This document shows, one piece after another, positions 1 to 8,488 of a stretch of 64,000 nt of DNA. The position numbers were made by a program, and so were the translations under genes. Below the pieces are notes generated by a model. It worked only from the letters and a program-made list of their open reading frames with translations. It ran no database searches and had not been told where the DNA came from. The stretch comes from JBASEY01 sp049652745 (GTDB taxonomy: Bacteria; CSSED10-310), in assembly GCA_049652745.1 (NCBI GenBank), contig JBASEY010000029.1:318449-382448 (forward strand), given 5' to 3'. The first letter of the stretch is position 1. Each line of letters opens with the position of its first letter.

Positions 1-2
1 GG

Positions 3-2231
3 GGTCAATCGTTTCCTTTGCAAAATCAGGAAATCGGCCCAGGGAAAAAGACGGAACACAGTGTTACGCTTTCGGAATTGGAAACCTGTACGGAATATTT
101 CTTTTATGTCATCAGCGAAGATGCAGCGGGTAACATTGCAGTCGATGACAACGGCGGCATGTATTACAAATTCACGACGCTTCAATTGATAGTGCTTTTA
201 GAAGAAAAAATGGATACCAATCCTGGTTGGACGTATGAAAACCTCTGGGCTTGGGGTCCGGCTTCGGGTGTCAGCGGCAATCCGCCGAGCGGCCATACAG
301 GGACACATATCGTTGGATATAATTTGAACGGCACTTATCAAAACAGCTTGCCGGCGACTTACATGACGACGACGCCATTCGATTGCTCCGGTGCCAGTCA
401 GGCATATCTGAGTTTTTGGCGCTGGCTCGGCATTGAAAGCTCGTCCTGGGATAAAGCGTCCATCCAAATATCCAACAATGGAGGCGCCAGTTGGAGCACT
501 GTTTGGGAGCACACCGGCGGAACGCTTCAAGAATCTCAGTGGTCATATCAGGAATATGATATCACTGATTGGGCGGCAGGTCACAGCGATGTCAGAATAC
601 GCTGGAGTATGGGGCCGACGGATTATTCGGTCGCTTACTGCGGCTGGAACATCGATGATGTGTTGGTGTCTTACACGGCGCCATGCAATGTTCCGCTGCT
701 GGTGTACGGCGATCATGACATCGACGATTCGTCGGGCAACAACGATGGCTGGATCAATGGCGGTGAAACCGTTGCGATGACCGTGACGCTGGATAATAAA
801 GGCTTGATGGCGACAAATGTCACAGCGTCACTCAGCACCACCAATCCGAATGTTACGATTATCAATTCAACGGCTACTTTCCCGGATATTCCTCAAAGCG
901 GCAGTGGAACGGCTCACAATGCATTTGTCTTTTATGTCGATCCAGCGGCGGGTGATGGTGATATCATTCCATTCACCGTGGCATGGAACAGCACGGAAAA
1001 CAGCGGATCGACATTCTTCAACGAAATTGTCGTGGCGCCGTCATTAGTCGTTGAAGACCACCAGATCGAAGAAATTACCGGTGGTACTTTTAACGGTATT
1101 TGGGAACCCGGGGAGACGATTCTTGTCAAGGTTCTGGTGAAAAACCAGGGTAACGGCGCCGGGTATAATATCAGCGGAATCTTGAGCTGCAATAAGCCGG
1201 AGTATGTGACGATCGAGGCCGGGACGGCATACTGGCCGGATATTTCGAGTGGTGACAGCGCGATGACCGAGGCGCCGCATTATCGCGTCACGGCGTCGCC
1301 TGCCATGCCGGATCCAACCACGGTGGTATTCACGATAAATTTCGAAGCGGAAGGCTATACGGGGCAGAGCGTTTTTTCGGTGGATTGCACGTTTTCCAAC
1401 TTCGCACGCCGCTATTCGTGGAACATGGATACCAATCCCGGGTGGTCGACGGAAGGCGATTGGGAGTGGGGCGCGCCGCTGGGAATGAGCGGTGACCCTT
1501 CGAGCGGATTTACCGGCACCAACGTCTATGGATACAATTTATCCGGAACCTATACGAACTATATGCCGGAAACGAATCTGACGTCCAATCCCATTGATTG
1601 CAGGGGTTTGAGTGATGTGGAGGTTCGATTCATGCGTTGGCTTGGCATCGAGTCGGGCACCTATGATCACGCCTATTTCCGCGTTTCGAACGACGGCGTG
1701 AACTGGACGACGATATGGAGTCATACGGGTTCGACATTCACCGATCCCAATTGGCAGTCGATGGTTTATGACATTTCGTCCATAGCGGACAACAAACCAA
1801 CGGTCTATCTGCGCTGGGTCATGGGTACGACGGACGTATCCGTGACATATTGCGGCTGGAATATCGATGATGTGGAAATATGGGGAGATTCAAACGGTCC
1901 GCAGCCGACGGGAACTCCAACCATGACACCGACACCAACCAGGACGCCGACGCCGACACCAACCAGGACGCCGACGCCGACAGCGACTTTTGGTCCTCCG
2001 ACACGGACACCAACACCGGATTGCGTCCATCACGGTGATGTCAATTTTGACGCGGTTATATCCTCCGAAGATGCGCAACTGGCGTTCTTGATCGCTTTGG
2101 AATTGATTACACCGACATATGAAGAAAGGTGTGCGGCGGATTGCAACGGAGACGGGGTTGTGTCGTCAACGGATGCGCAACTGATTTTCTTGGCGGCCAT
2201 CGGCTCCGGTAGCTGTGTCGACCCCTTATGA
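3..2231 (+). CDS. Secreted multidomain dockerin protein, 3' part only
   Basis: The reading frame is open to the left window edge, so the N-terminus is missing; the TTG at 18 is not a believable start. The visible order is: end of a fibronectin III-like module; a jelly-roll/MAM-like module (about nt 200-680) opening with MDTNPGW and closing with CGWNIDDV; two CARDB-like beta-sandwich repeats (about nt 690-1400); a second MAM-like module (about nt 1420-1890); a PT-rich linker; and a C-terminal dockerin with two Ca-binding loops (DVNFDAVISSED and DCNGDGVVSSTD). The first 680 nt resemble the matching part of the C25 peptidase at 4428-8240. The missing N-terminus may therefore be a C25 peptidase, but this is inference. 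The stop overlaps the next ATG (ATGA). Confidence 0.85.
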   Translation, partial: GQSFPLQNQEIGPGKKTEHSVTLSELETCTEYFFYVISEDAAGNIAVDDNGGMYYKFTTLQLIVLLEEKMDTNPGWTYENLWAWGPASGVSGNPPSGHTGTHIVGYNLNGTYQNSLPATYMTTTPFDCSGASQAYLSFWRWLGIESSSWDKASIQISNNGGASWSTVWEHTGGTLQESQWSYQEYDITDWAAGHSDVRIRWSMGPTDYSVAYCGWNIDDVLVSYTAPCNVPLLVYGDHDIDDSSGNNDGWINGGETVAMTVTLDNKGLMATNVTASLSTTNPNVTIINSTATFPDIPQSGSGTAHNAFVFYVDPAAGDGDIIPFTVAWNSTENSGSTFFNEIVVAPSLVVEDHQIEEITGGTFNGIWEPGETILVKVLVKNQGNGAGYNISGILSCNKPEYVTIEAGTAYWPDISSGDSAMTEAPHYRVTASPAMPDPTTVVFTINFEAEGYTGQSVFSVDCTFSNFARRYSWNMDTNPGWSTEGDWEWGAPLGMSGDPSSGFTGTNVYGYNLSGTYTNYMPETNLTSNPIDCRGLSDVEVRFMRWLGIESGTYDHAYFRVSNDGVNWTTIWSHTGSTFTDPNWQSMVYDISSIADNKPTVYLRWVMGTTDVSVTYCGWNIDDVEIWGDSNGPQPTGTPTMTPTPTRTPTPTPTRTPTPTATFGPPTRTPTPDCVHHGDVNFDAVISSEDAQLAFLIALELITPTYEERCAADCNGDGVVSSTDAQLIFLAAIGSGSCVDPL
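1909..2022 (+). repeat. PT-rich linker coding repeat
   Basis: Low-complexity DNA made of repeated ccgac/acacc units encodes a (PT)n linker with Arg and Thr interruptions between the MAM-like module and the dockerin. Such linkers are flexible spacers in secreted multidomain proteins. Confidence 0.8.
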
Positions 2232-4174
2232 TCAAAGTTGAATGGCGCCGGCAAGCGTCGGCGCTTATCCCTGCCGCAGTTTTACGGCTGATCTTGGGCG
2301 TATACCAGACGCATCAGCCCGTATTTGAAAAATACTTGACTCTGGGGCGGGAACTTCTTTCAGACCGGATAAACACACCGTTTTCATCCAGCCCGCTTTA
2401 CACGGTATGGATCGGCATTCTGAATTCGAGATGCGGACTGAATGCCGATATTATACGCTGGATTCAGTTTGTTCTTGGGTTGTTGAGCGTATTCCTCGTA
2501 GTCAAGATCACCTCGAAAATATGGAATCCGGTTACGGGAACACTGGCCGGCTTGTTCTACGGCTGCCTGACACCGCCTCTGCTGTATGAAAGTGACTTGG
2601 TTACATCCTCGCTTGAGATCATCCTTGTGCTGATTGCTTTGAGCGCGACTTTGGCTGCCGCTAAAAACCTTCGGCCATACCAATTCATCGTTGCAGGGCT
2701 GACCATGGGTTTAGCTGTAACCATTCGTCCAAACCTGATTTTATTGTGTCCTCTGATTGCCGTCTGGCTGTGGATCACTGTCGAACAAAAATTTTCCGCC
2801 GTCGTCGGATTCATTCTGTTCGGCTTGTCCACAACGGCTGTGATAGCTCCGATCACTCTTTTCAACTATCGTCGAAGCGGCGAAATCATTTGGGTTACAG
2901 TTTCTGGGGGCAGTGTATTTTATTCTTCCAACAACTATCGTGCGGAAGGGTTGGGATATTCGCCGCCTCAAGCGCTGACGGAAATCGAAAGCGACATGAT
3001 GAAAAAAGGTTCCGAGACTTTTCCGGTTGAACATGAGCTGTTTAAATATTTAGCCGAGAGGGCTTCCGGTCGAAAGTTGACTTATCATGAAATGTCATCC
3101 TTTTATTTTGATGAAGCATTTTATTTTTTAAAAAAATCACCTTTTCACGGAATCCAACTGTTCATGTCAAAATTCTTCTATCTTTTCAATAACTATGAAG
3201 TGTTGGATACTGCTTCTTTGATCAACGCATCCTCGAGAATCAAGCAAATTTTCCCTTTCCTGCCAGGGTTTGGCTTGGTGTCACTATTGAGTTTGTTACG
3301 GATCGGCAGATTTCGGAAGCGGAATTCAGGTGAGTTCTTACTGTTGCTGTTCATTATTCCTCATGTTTTGACTGGAGTCCTGTTTTATGTCAACGGGCGC
3401 CTAAGGGTTTCGATGATGCCGTTTCTGGCGATGTTGGCGGCCGCAGCGGCTGTCGATTTGATCCAAAGCGTAAAAAATAGAAAACCGAATGCTTGGATCA
3501 AAGTGATCTGGCTCGCAGGGATCGCCGTTTTTGTTTATGGTTGGAATGATGCAATCCGGATTCACAAGACGGAACAGACGCCGGCGTTCCTGCACACCAT
3601 GAAAGGGCTGACACTTCTCAAATCCGGTCGAATCGTCGAAGCGGCAAGCGAATACGAAGCCGCAGTAATAGGAAGCCCACTTGGCGCTGTCGAAGCATAC
3701 ACCAGCCTGGCTGGTATCTATCGAATTCAAGGCCGGATGGAACAATCCTCGGTGGCGGCCAGGCATGCTGTCGGCATCTGGACGCCGGATGAGCTTGTTC
3801 AGTTGATTGAACAGCGGGAACCGGATTTCTTGCGTCGCCCGGAAGTCCAAATGCTGATGGCTGCATCATTTCAGCGCCTGGGTAAACGGGATGAGGCCGT
3901 TGATCAATACGAGAAAATCCTCAATGAACGACCGTGGCTGCCGGATGCTTTATATAATCGGGCTATGCTTTATTTGCAGGAGACACCTCCGGATTGTGTC
4001 AATGCAGCCGCCTTGATCGAGGAAGCATTGAATTGTGGTCTGAAATTGGACATCAACTCAACGAATGCACGGAAAAAACTGCAGAATTGCCAGCTCCATC
4101 TAGGGCTTTTGGATAAGGCCTCGTTGGAGCAAGCTCAGATCGAATGGGAAGAATCGCTCCCGCTTCCATATTAA
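2228..4174 (+). CDS. Multispanning membrane protein, GT-C-like, with C-terminal TPR region
   Basis: This 648-residue protein has about ten hydrophobic segments over residues 10-430, arranged like GT-C glycosyltransferases of the PMT/ArnT type. These enzymes move sugars from polyprenyl phosphate carriers at the outer face of the inner membrane. From about residue 455 it is soluble and helical with TPR-like repeats (for example SLAGIYRIQGRMEQSSVAARHA and the segment around ASFQRLGKRDEAVDQYEKIL). The ATG overlaps the stop of the upstream dockerin gene (ATGA), so translation is probably coupled. I do not see the usual acidic D-E pair of the first periplasmic loop clearly, so catalytic activity is uncertain. 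Confidence 0.75.
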   Translation: MIKVEWRRQASALIPAAVLRLILGVYQTHQPVFEKYLTLGRELLSDRINTPFSSSPLYTVWIGILNSRCGLNADIIRWIQFVLGLLSVFLVVKITSKIWNPVTGTLAGLFYGCLTPPLLYESDLVTSSLEIILVLIALSATLAAAKNLRPYQFIVAGLTMGLAVTIRPNLILLCPLIAVWLWITVEQKFSAVVGFILFGLSTTAVIAPITLFNYRRSGEIIWVTVSGGSVFYSSNNYRAEGLGYSPPQALTEIESDMMKKGSETFPVEHELFKYLAERASGRKLTYHEMSSFYFDEAFYFLKKSPFHGIQLFMSKFFYLFNNYEVLDTASLINASSRIKQIFPFLPGFGLVSLLSLLRIGRFRKRNSGEFLLLLFIIPHVLTGVLFYVNGRLRVSMMPFLAMLAAAAAVDLIQSVKNRKPNAWIKVIWLAGIAVFVYGWNDAIRIHKTEQTPAFLHTMKGLTLLKSGRIVEAASEYEAAVIGSPLGAVEAYTSLAGIYRIQGRMEQSSVAARHAVGIWTPDELVQLIEQREPDFLRRPEVQMLMAASFQRLGKRDEAVDQYEKILNERPWLPDALYNRAMLYLQETPPDCVNAAALIEEALNCGLKLDINSTNARKKLQNCQLHLGLLDKASLEQAQIEWEESLPLPY

Positions 4175-4329
4175 ACAAATTTTGAGTTTCACACCTATCA
4201 AACGATGTTTTCAGGTCATTCAATGCAAAAATGAGTGAATACAAAGGTGTTATTTCCAAAAAACACTATTTTTAAGCAGATGGTTTATCAAAATATCATC
4301 AGATAATTCATATTCTGAGTTTGAGCTTC

Positions 4330-4345
4330 TGGCATGATTTTTGGA
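4330..4345 (+). promoter_or_regulatory. Weak sigma-54-like promoter candidate
   Basis: TGGCATG-N4-TTGGA has the right spacing for a -24/-12 promoter, but the near-invariant GC of the -12 element is GG here. It lies about 85 nt before the C25 peptidase start. It is reported only because a perfect sigma-54 site occurs elsewhere in the window. Confidence 0.2.
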
Positions 4346-4367
4346 AGGCATATATATATCTTATGAA

Positions 4368-4403
4368 GCGTGAGGATGCGCCCTGCAACCTCGCGTAACG
4401 GGC
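4368..4403 (+). promoter_or_regulatory. Possible H-type pseudoknot in the leader of the C25 peptidase gene
   Basis: GCGTGAGG (4368-4375) can pair with CCTCGCGT (4389-4396) using two G-U pairs. GCCC (4380-4383) in that loop can pair with GGGC (4400-4403) downstream, giving a compact H-type pseudoknot 12 nt before the ribosome binding site. It does not match a riboswitch class I recognise, and chance pairing cannot be excluded. Confidence 0.3.
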
Positions 4404-4427
4404 AAACTCATTTTCAGGAGGAACTTG

Positions 4428-7400
4428 ATGAACAGGAAAATAAAAACAATGGCGCTGATTTCTTTGATGCTGATGATGTGCTCAGGAATCGGTGCGAACG
4501 GCCGGATCAGCCAAAACAAACCGCTTGTCAAGGTGGCGGAGAGCAACTGGGACGCAGTCGAGATCGACGTGGTTCTGGATGGTTTCCAAAGTCGTGATCT
4601 GAAGACGAAAGGCGGTGTTTTCACGCAGTTGTCACTGGACGGAAACGCTTTCAAGGGCGAAGTGGGGGAACCTCGGTTGCCGGTGATTCGGAAATTGGTC
4701 GAGGTGCCTTATGGAGCGGATGTGACACTGGACTATCAGCTCGATGGCATAAAAACGGTCGAATTAGGTGAGTATCAGTTGATGCCGGTGCAGCCGCCGA
4801 TACCCAAATTGCCGGGAGCTCTGGAAGCGGCGGAGTTTAAGATCGATCGACGGTTATATCGGCAGAATCGATTTTTGTCCGAGCCGGAAGTGAGAATTCA
4901 GGATATCGATTATATGCGCGGGCACCGCTTGGTGGTCATGGAGATTTCACCGATTGGATATAATCCGGGTCAAAATCAGATTCAATATGCTGAACGGATA
5001 TCGATTCGTTTGAATTTGCGGGGCTCTGATCAAGAGCTGACGGCAGCCATGGATTACCGTTATTACTCTGCGCCGTTTGAAATGTTTTTCGAGGCGAATG
5101 TCATCAATCATGGGAGCTACCGTGACCGTAGCTTCGTATTCCCGCCGCCGACGCCGATCGGATATATGATATTGAATATCGCGGCATATACTCAGGCGAT
5201 ACAACCGCTTGTCGAATGGAAAACGGTTCAGGGTTACGACGTGACGGTGGTGGAGGTGCCTTCAGGCGCGTCGACGGCCACCGTAAAGGCATTGATTCAA
5301 AACGCCTACGATAACTGGCCCAATCCTCCGTCTTATGTGCTGCTTAACGGAGACACGGATACATTGCCGGCATATAACGGTGAAGCATCGCATTCTGCCG
5401 ATGACAATCAATATACCGAGCTGGAAGGCACGGGTTTTTACACACCCGACGTGATGATCGGCCGCTTTTCTGTGCGCAGTGTGACGGACGTGCAAAACAT
5501 TCTGGCCAAGTCACTTCAGTGGGATATGACGACGATGCCGGATATGTCTTATTTAAAGGATTCTTTGTTCTTGGCATCATCGGATCATGGATCGATGTTG
5601 GAAGGAACGCATGAGTGGTGCTGGAACAATCATATCAAACCCTATGATCAGGCCCGGAACGTATATCATCCTGTTTACGAACGTCAAGGTGGAAATACGT
5701 CCCATTTCTCAGCGAATGTCAATGAAGGCCGATCACTGGTCAATTATTCAGGCCACGGTTACGGCGACGGTACGGGAACAGCGTGCATCCATTTTGTGCA
5801 TTCGCATGTCCAGGCTTTGACAAACGCCAATAAATATCCACATGTGATGGTGTTCGCCTGCGGAACCAATCTTCATGATCAAACGATATCGTTCGGTGAA
5901 CGATGGCTGCTTGAAGCGAACAAGGGCTCGGTTTCATATTGGGGAACTTCCGACAGTTCCTATTGGGATGAGGACGATGATCTGGAACGAGCGATATACC
6001 TAACTCAGAACCAGAACTATCAGTATTCATTGTCGGCTATGTATTTTTCAGGACTCTACAAAATCTATCAATCAGGATACAGCTCAGCCGCTTACTATTA
6101 TGATATCTATAACCTAATGGGTGATCCCTCCCTGCCGATTTACGGTCGAATCCCAATGGTTCCCGTGATCGATGCGCCCGTCAACACGACACCGAATCCT
6201 CAAACATTCACTGTGAACGTATCCGATGAGAACGGCCCTGTGAAATATGCTCTGGTGGCGATCCATGACGGCAATGAGCTGCTGGGGTCGGCATTTACCG
6301 ATGCGACCGGCGCTGCAGCTATTTATATCAATCCATCCGCTCCCGGAACAGCGACAATAACGGTCAGCGGCCGGAATTTAAAGACGACTCAACAGCAATT
6401 ACAGATCATGGCGGCGGGCTGTGGCTATGTCGTGATGGATAGAGCGCTTTATAATTGTAATCATCAAATAAACATCGCTCTGTGGGACGTTGACTTGAAC
6501 GTCAATCCGGGAACAACTGATACGGCGACGGTTACCATCTTTTCCGACACGACTCCTGCAGGAAAGACGGTTGTCTTGACGGAAACCGGCCCTGATACCA
6601 GTGAGTTCCGTGGATCGATTCTGACATCGTCCACGCAATCCGGCTCCGGATATTTGCGGGTATCTCATGGTGATCAGATCACGCTTCATTATCTTGACGA
6701 AGATTGTGAAGGCTCGCAGGTTGACGTGTATGATTATGCTGAAGTCGACTGTATGGCTCCTATAATTTCGAATGTGTCGATCGATGAAGTCACGATCGAC
6801 TCCTTCAAAGTGTCTTGGACGACGGACAAACCGACAAACACGGTTTTAAATTGGGGTGATTCGATTCCTTTGGCGAATCAAGAGATAAGCTCTGTGCTGT
6901 CCACCGATCACAGTGTGACGGTCAAAGATCTCGATGACTGTACACTCTACTATTTCACGCTTGCCGGAACCGATGCTGCCGGAAATACAGCTCTGGATGA
7001 TAATCACGGATCGTATTACACGGTTATTACGTATGAACTGGTGGTTATGCTTGAAGCCAACATGGATACCGATCCCGGATGGACATATGAAGGGGAATGG
7101 GGCTGGGGCAAGCCGACAGGGCAGGGCGGCCAATATGGATCACCAGATCCGACCAGTGGTTACACCGGCCAAAATGTTGTCGGATACAATCTCAATGGTG
7201 ACTACGCCAACAGCATGTCCTCGACCAAATGGGTTACAACTCAGGCATTTGACTGTTCGGAAGCCTCCGAAGTCTATTTGGATTTTTATGCATGGCTGGG
7301 AGTTGAACAAAACTGGTATGACCATGCATATATTGCCATCAGCAACAATAACGGGGGTTCCTGGAGCACCCTTTGGGAGAACTCGACAACAATGAATGGC

Positions 7401-8240
7401 GGTTCCTGGGAATTGTGGAGTTTTGACATCACTAGCAAAGCGGCAGGGTATTCTCAGGTCAAGATTCGCTGGGGCATGGGTCCGACGGATTCCAGTTGGC
7501 GTTTCTGCGGCTGGAATATCGATGATGTCATGGTGAGTTATACACGTGAATGCACATCTGTTCCCACACCTACGCCGAAACCCGATTGTCTGAACACCGG
7601 GGATGTCAACGACGACGGAGTAATTTCAGCGACGGATGCTCAGTTGGCATTTCAAATTGCCCTGGGCGCGTTTGTTCCCACTCATGAAGAAGAATGTGCC
7701 GCCGATTGCTCAGGTGACGGCGTAGTCTCTTCTTCCGATGCCCAGTACATCTTCATGGCATCGCTCGGCGCCGGCAGTTGCGCCGACCCGCTGCAGACCC
7801 GAAGCTCGTTTGCACGGCATCTCGACCGGCAGATCTCATCCGAAAACCGGCTGAATCGCATCGACGGTCATGTTTGGATTGAAAACGCATCGGGAATGGC
7901 AGGAGATACCCTGACAATACCAATAAAAATTCAGAATACGGGAGCTGAAATAGATGCGTTTACTTTGAAGATCGAGTTCGATCCAACCTTTTTGAAATTG
8001 CTGGATGTGACGAGCAGTGTTCTGGATCCGGGATGGGTGGAATTTGGCTGGAATCAATTCGATGAGGGTTCGGCGATTATCGCTGCATACTCGATCGGCC
8101 TTTCCGAACAAGATAGAATCCCGACTGGAACGGATGGTACACTGGTCGAAATGACATTCTTGCTGAGCGCAGACGTCGATGACACAGGCATTGTCCTGAC
8201 CGATGGACACGACGATTTGAAAAATTTCGTTCTGCTGTAA
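4428..8240 (+). CDS. Secreted gingipain-family (C25) cysteine peptidase with dockerin and cohesin-like domain
   Basis: This 1270-residue protein starts at ATG 4428, 6 nt after AGGAGG; the TTG just before it is less likely. Domains in order: signal peptide (1-24); N-terminal propeptide-like region; peptidase C25 domain (about 245-573) with the catalytic dyad visible as H443 in NYSGHG and C478 in FACGT; Ig-like and beta-sandwich modules; fibronectin III (about 778-870); MAM-like module (878-1040, NMDTDPGW to CGWNIDDV); short PT linker; dockerin (1058-1122); and a C-terminal cohesin-like domain (about 1145-1270). Both dyad residues are present, so activity is expected. The modules indicate an exported, probably surface-assembled protease. 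Its FN3-to-dockerin part parallels the truncated gene at the left edge. Confidence 0.93.
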   Translation: MNRKIKTMALISLMLMMCSGIGANGRISQNKPLVKVAESNWDAVEIDVVLDGFQSRDLKTKGGVFTQLSLDGNAFKGEVGEPRLPVIRKLVEVPYGADVTLDYQLDGIKTVELGEYQLMPVQPPIPKLPGALEAAEFKIDRRLYRQNRFLSEPEVRIQDIDYMRGHRLVVMEISPIGYNPGQNQIQYAERISIRLNLRGSDQELTAAMDYRYYSAPFEMFFEANVINHGSYRDRSFVFPPPTPIGYMILNIAAYTQAIQPLVEWKTVQGYDVTVVEVPSGASTATVKALIQNAYDNWPNPPSYVLLNGDTDTLPAYNGEASHSADDNQYTELEGTGFYTPDVMIGRFSVRSVTDVQNILAKSLQWDMTTMPDMSYLKDSLFLASSDHGSMLEGTHEWCWNNHIKPYDQARNVYHPVYERQGGNTSHFSANVNEGRSLVNYSGHGYGDGTGTACIHFVHSHVQALTNANKYPHVMVFACGTNLHDQTISFGERWLLEANKGSVSYWGTSDSSYWDEDDDLERAIYLTQNQNYQYSLSAMYFSGLYKIYQSGYSSAAYYYDIYNLMGDPSLPIYGRIPMVPVIDAPVNTTPNPQTFTVNVSDENGPVKYALVAIHDGNELLGSAFTDATGAAAIYINPSAPGTATITVSGRNLKTTQQQLQIMAAGCGYVVMDRALYNCNHQINIALWDVDLNVNPGTTDTATVTIFSDTTPAGKTVVLTETGPDTSEFRGSILTSSTQSGSGYLRVSHGDQITLHYLDEDCEGSQVDVYDYAEVDCMAPIISNVSIDEVTIDSFKVSWTTDKPTNTVLNWGDSIPLANQEISSVLSTDHSVTVKDLDDCTLYYFTLAGTDAAGNTALDDNHGSYYTVITYELVVMLEANMDTDPGWTYEGEWGWGKPTGQGGQYGSPDPTSGYTGQNVVGYNLNGDYANSMSSTKWVTTQAFDCSEASEVYLDFYAWLGVEQNWYDHAYIAISNNNGGSWSTLWENSTTMNGGSWELWSFDITSKAAGYSQVKIRWGMGPTDSSWRFCGWNIDDVMVSYTRECTSVPTPTPKPDCLNTGDVNDDGVISATDAQLAFQIALGAFVPTHEEECAADCSGDGVVSSSDAQYIFMASLGAGSCADPLQTRSSFARHLDRQISSENRLNRIDGHVWIENASGMAGDTLTIPIKIQNTGAEIDAFTLKIEFDPTFLKLLDVTSSVLDPGWVEFGWNQFDEGSAIIAAYSIGLSEQDRIPTGTDGTLVEMTFLLSADVDDTGIVLTDGHDDLKNFVLL

Positions 8241-8262
8241 GTCGACAACCTAATTGTGATCG

Positions 8263-8292
8263 AACGCCGGGCTCGCCCCGGCGTTTTTTTTT
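8263..8292 (+). terminator. Rho-independent terminator after the C25 peptidase gene
   Basis: The GC-rich stem ACGCCGGG (8264-8271) pairs perfectly with CCCGGCGT (8277-8284) around a 5-nt loop, followed by a run of nine T. It lies 24 nt after the stop codon. Confidence 0.92.
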
Positions 8293-8410
8293 GAAACATT
8301 CACGAACCGCAGGCTTCGTGTGCTCCGACCAGATAACGGCGGTGCACCTGAGCATTTCGCGATTGCTTCACTTATTTCTCCCTTAATAAAATCACTGTAA
8401 AAAATAATTG

Positions 8411-8439
8411 TTGACACAACTCGGAGTATTGGCTATATG
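8411..8439 (+). promoter_or_regulatory. Sigma-70 type promoter for the beta-propeller gene pair
   Basis: TTGACA (8411-8416), a 17-nt spacer, then TATATG (8434-8439). It sits about 50 nt before the ATG at 8489. Confidence 0.6.
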
Positions 8440-8488
8440 AGGAAAAATTCGGGTCGAATGTCGGCTTTTTATATTGGAAAAAGTAAAA

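Noticed and set aside
8301..8354. Nested hairpins (CACGAA/TTCGTG and TGCTC/GAGCA) after the terminator
   Set aside because: They lie downstream of the terminator and upstream of the next promoter, so probably are not transcribed with either gene; the stems are short.
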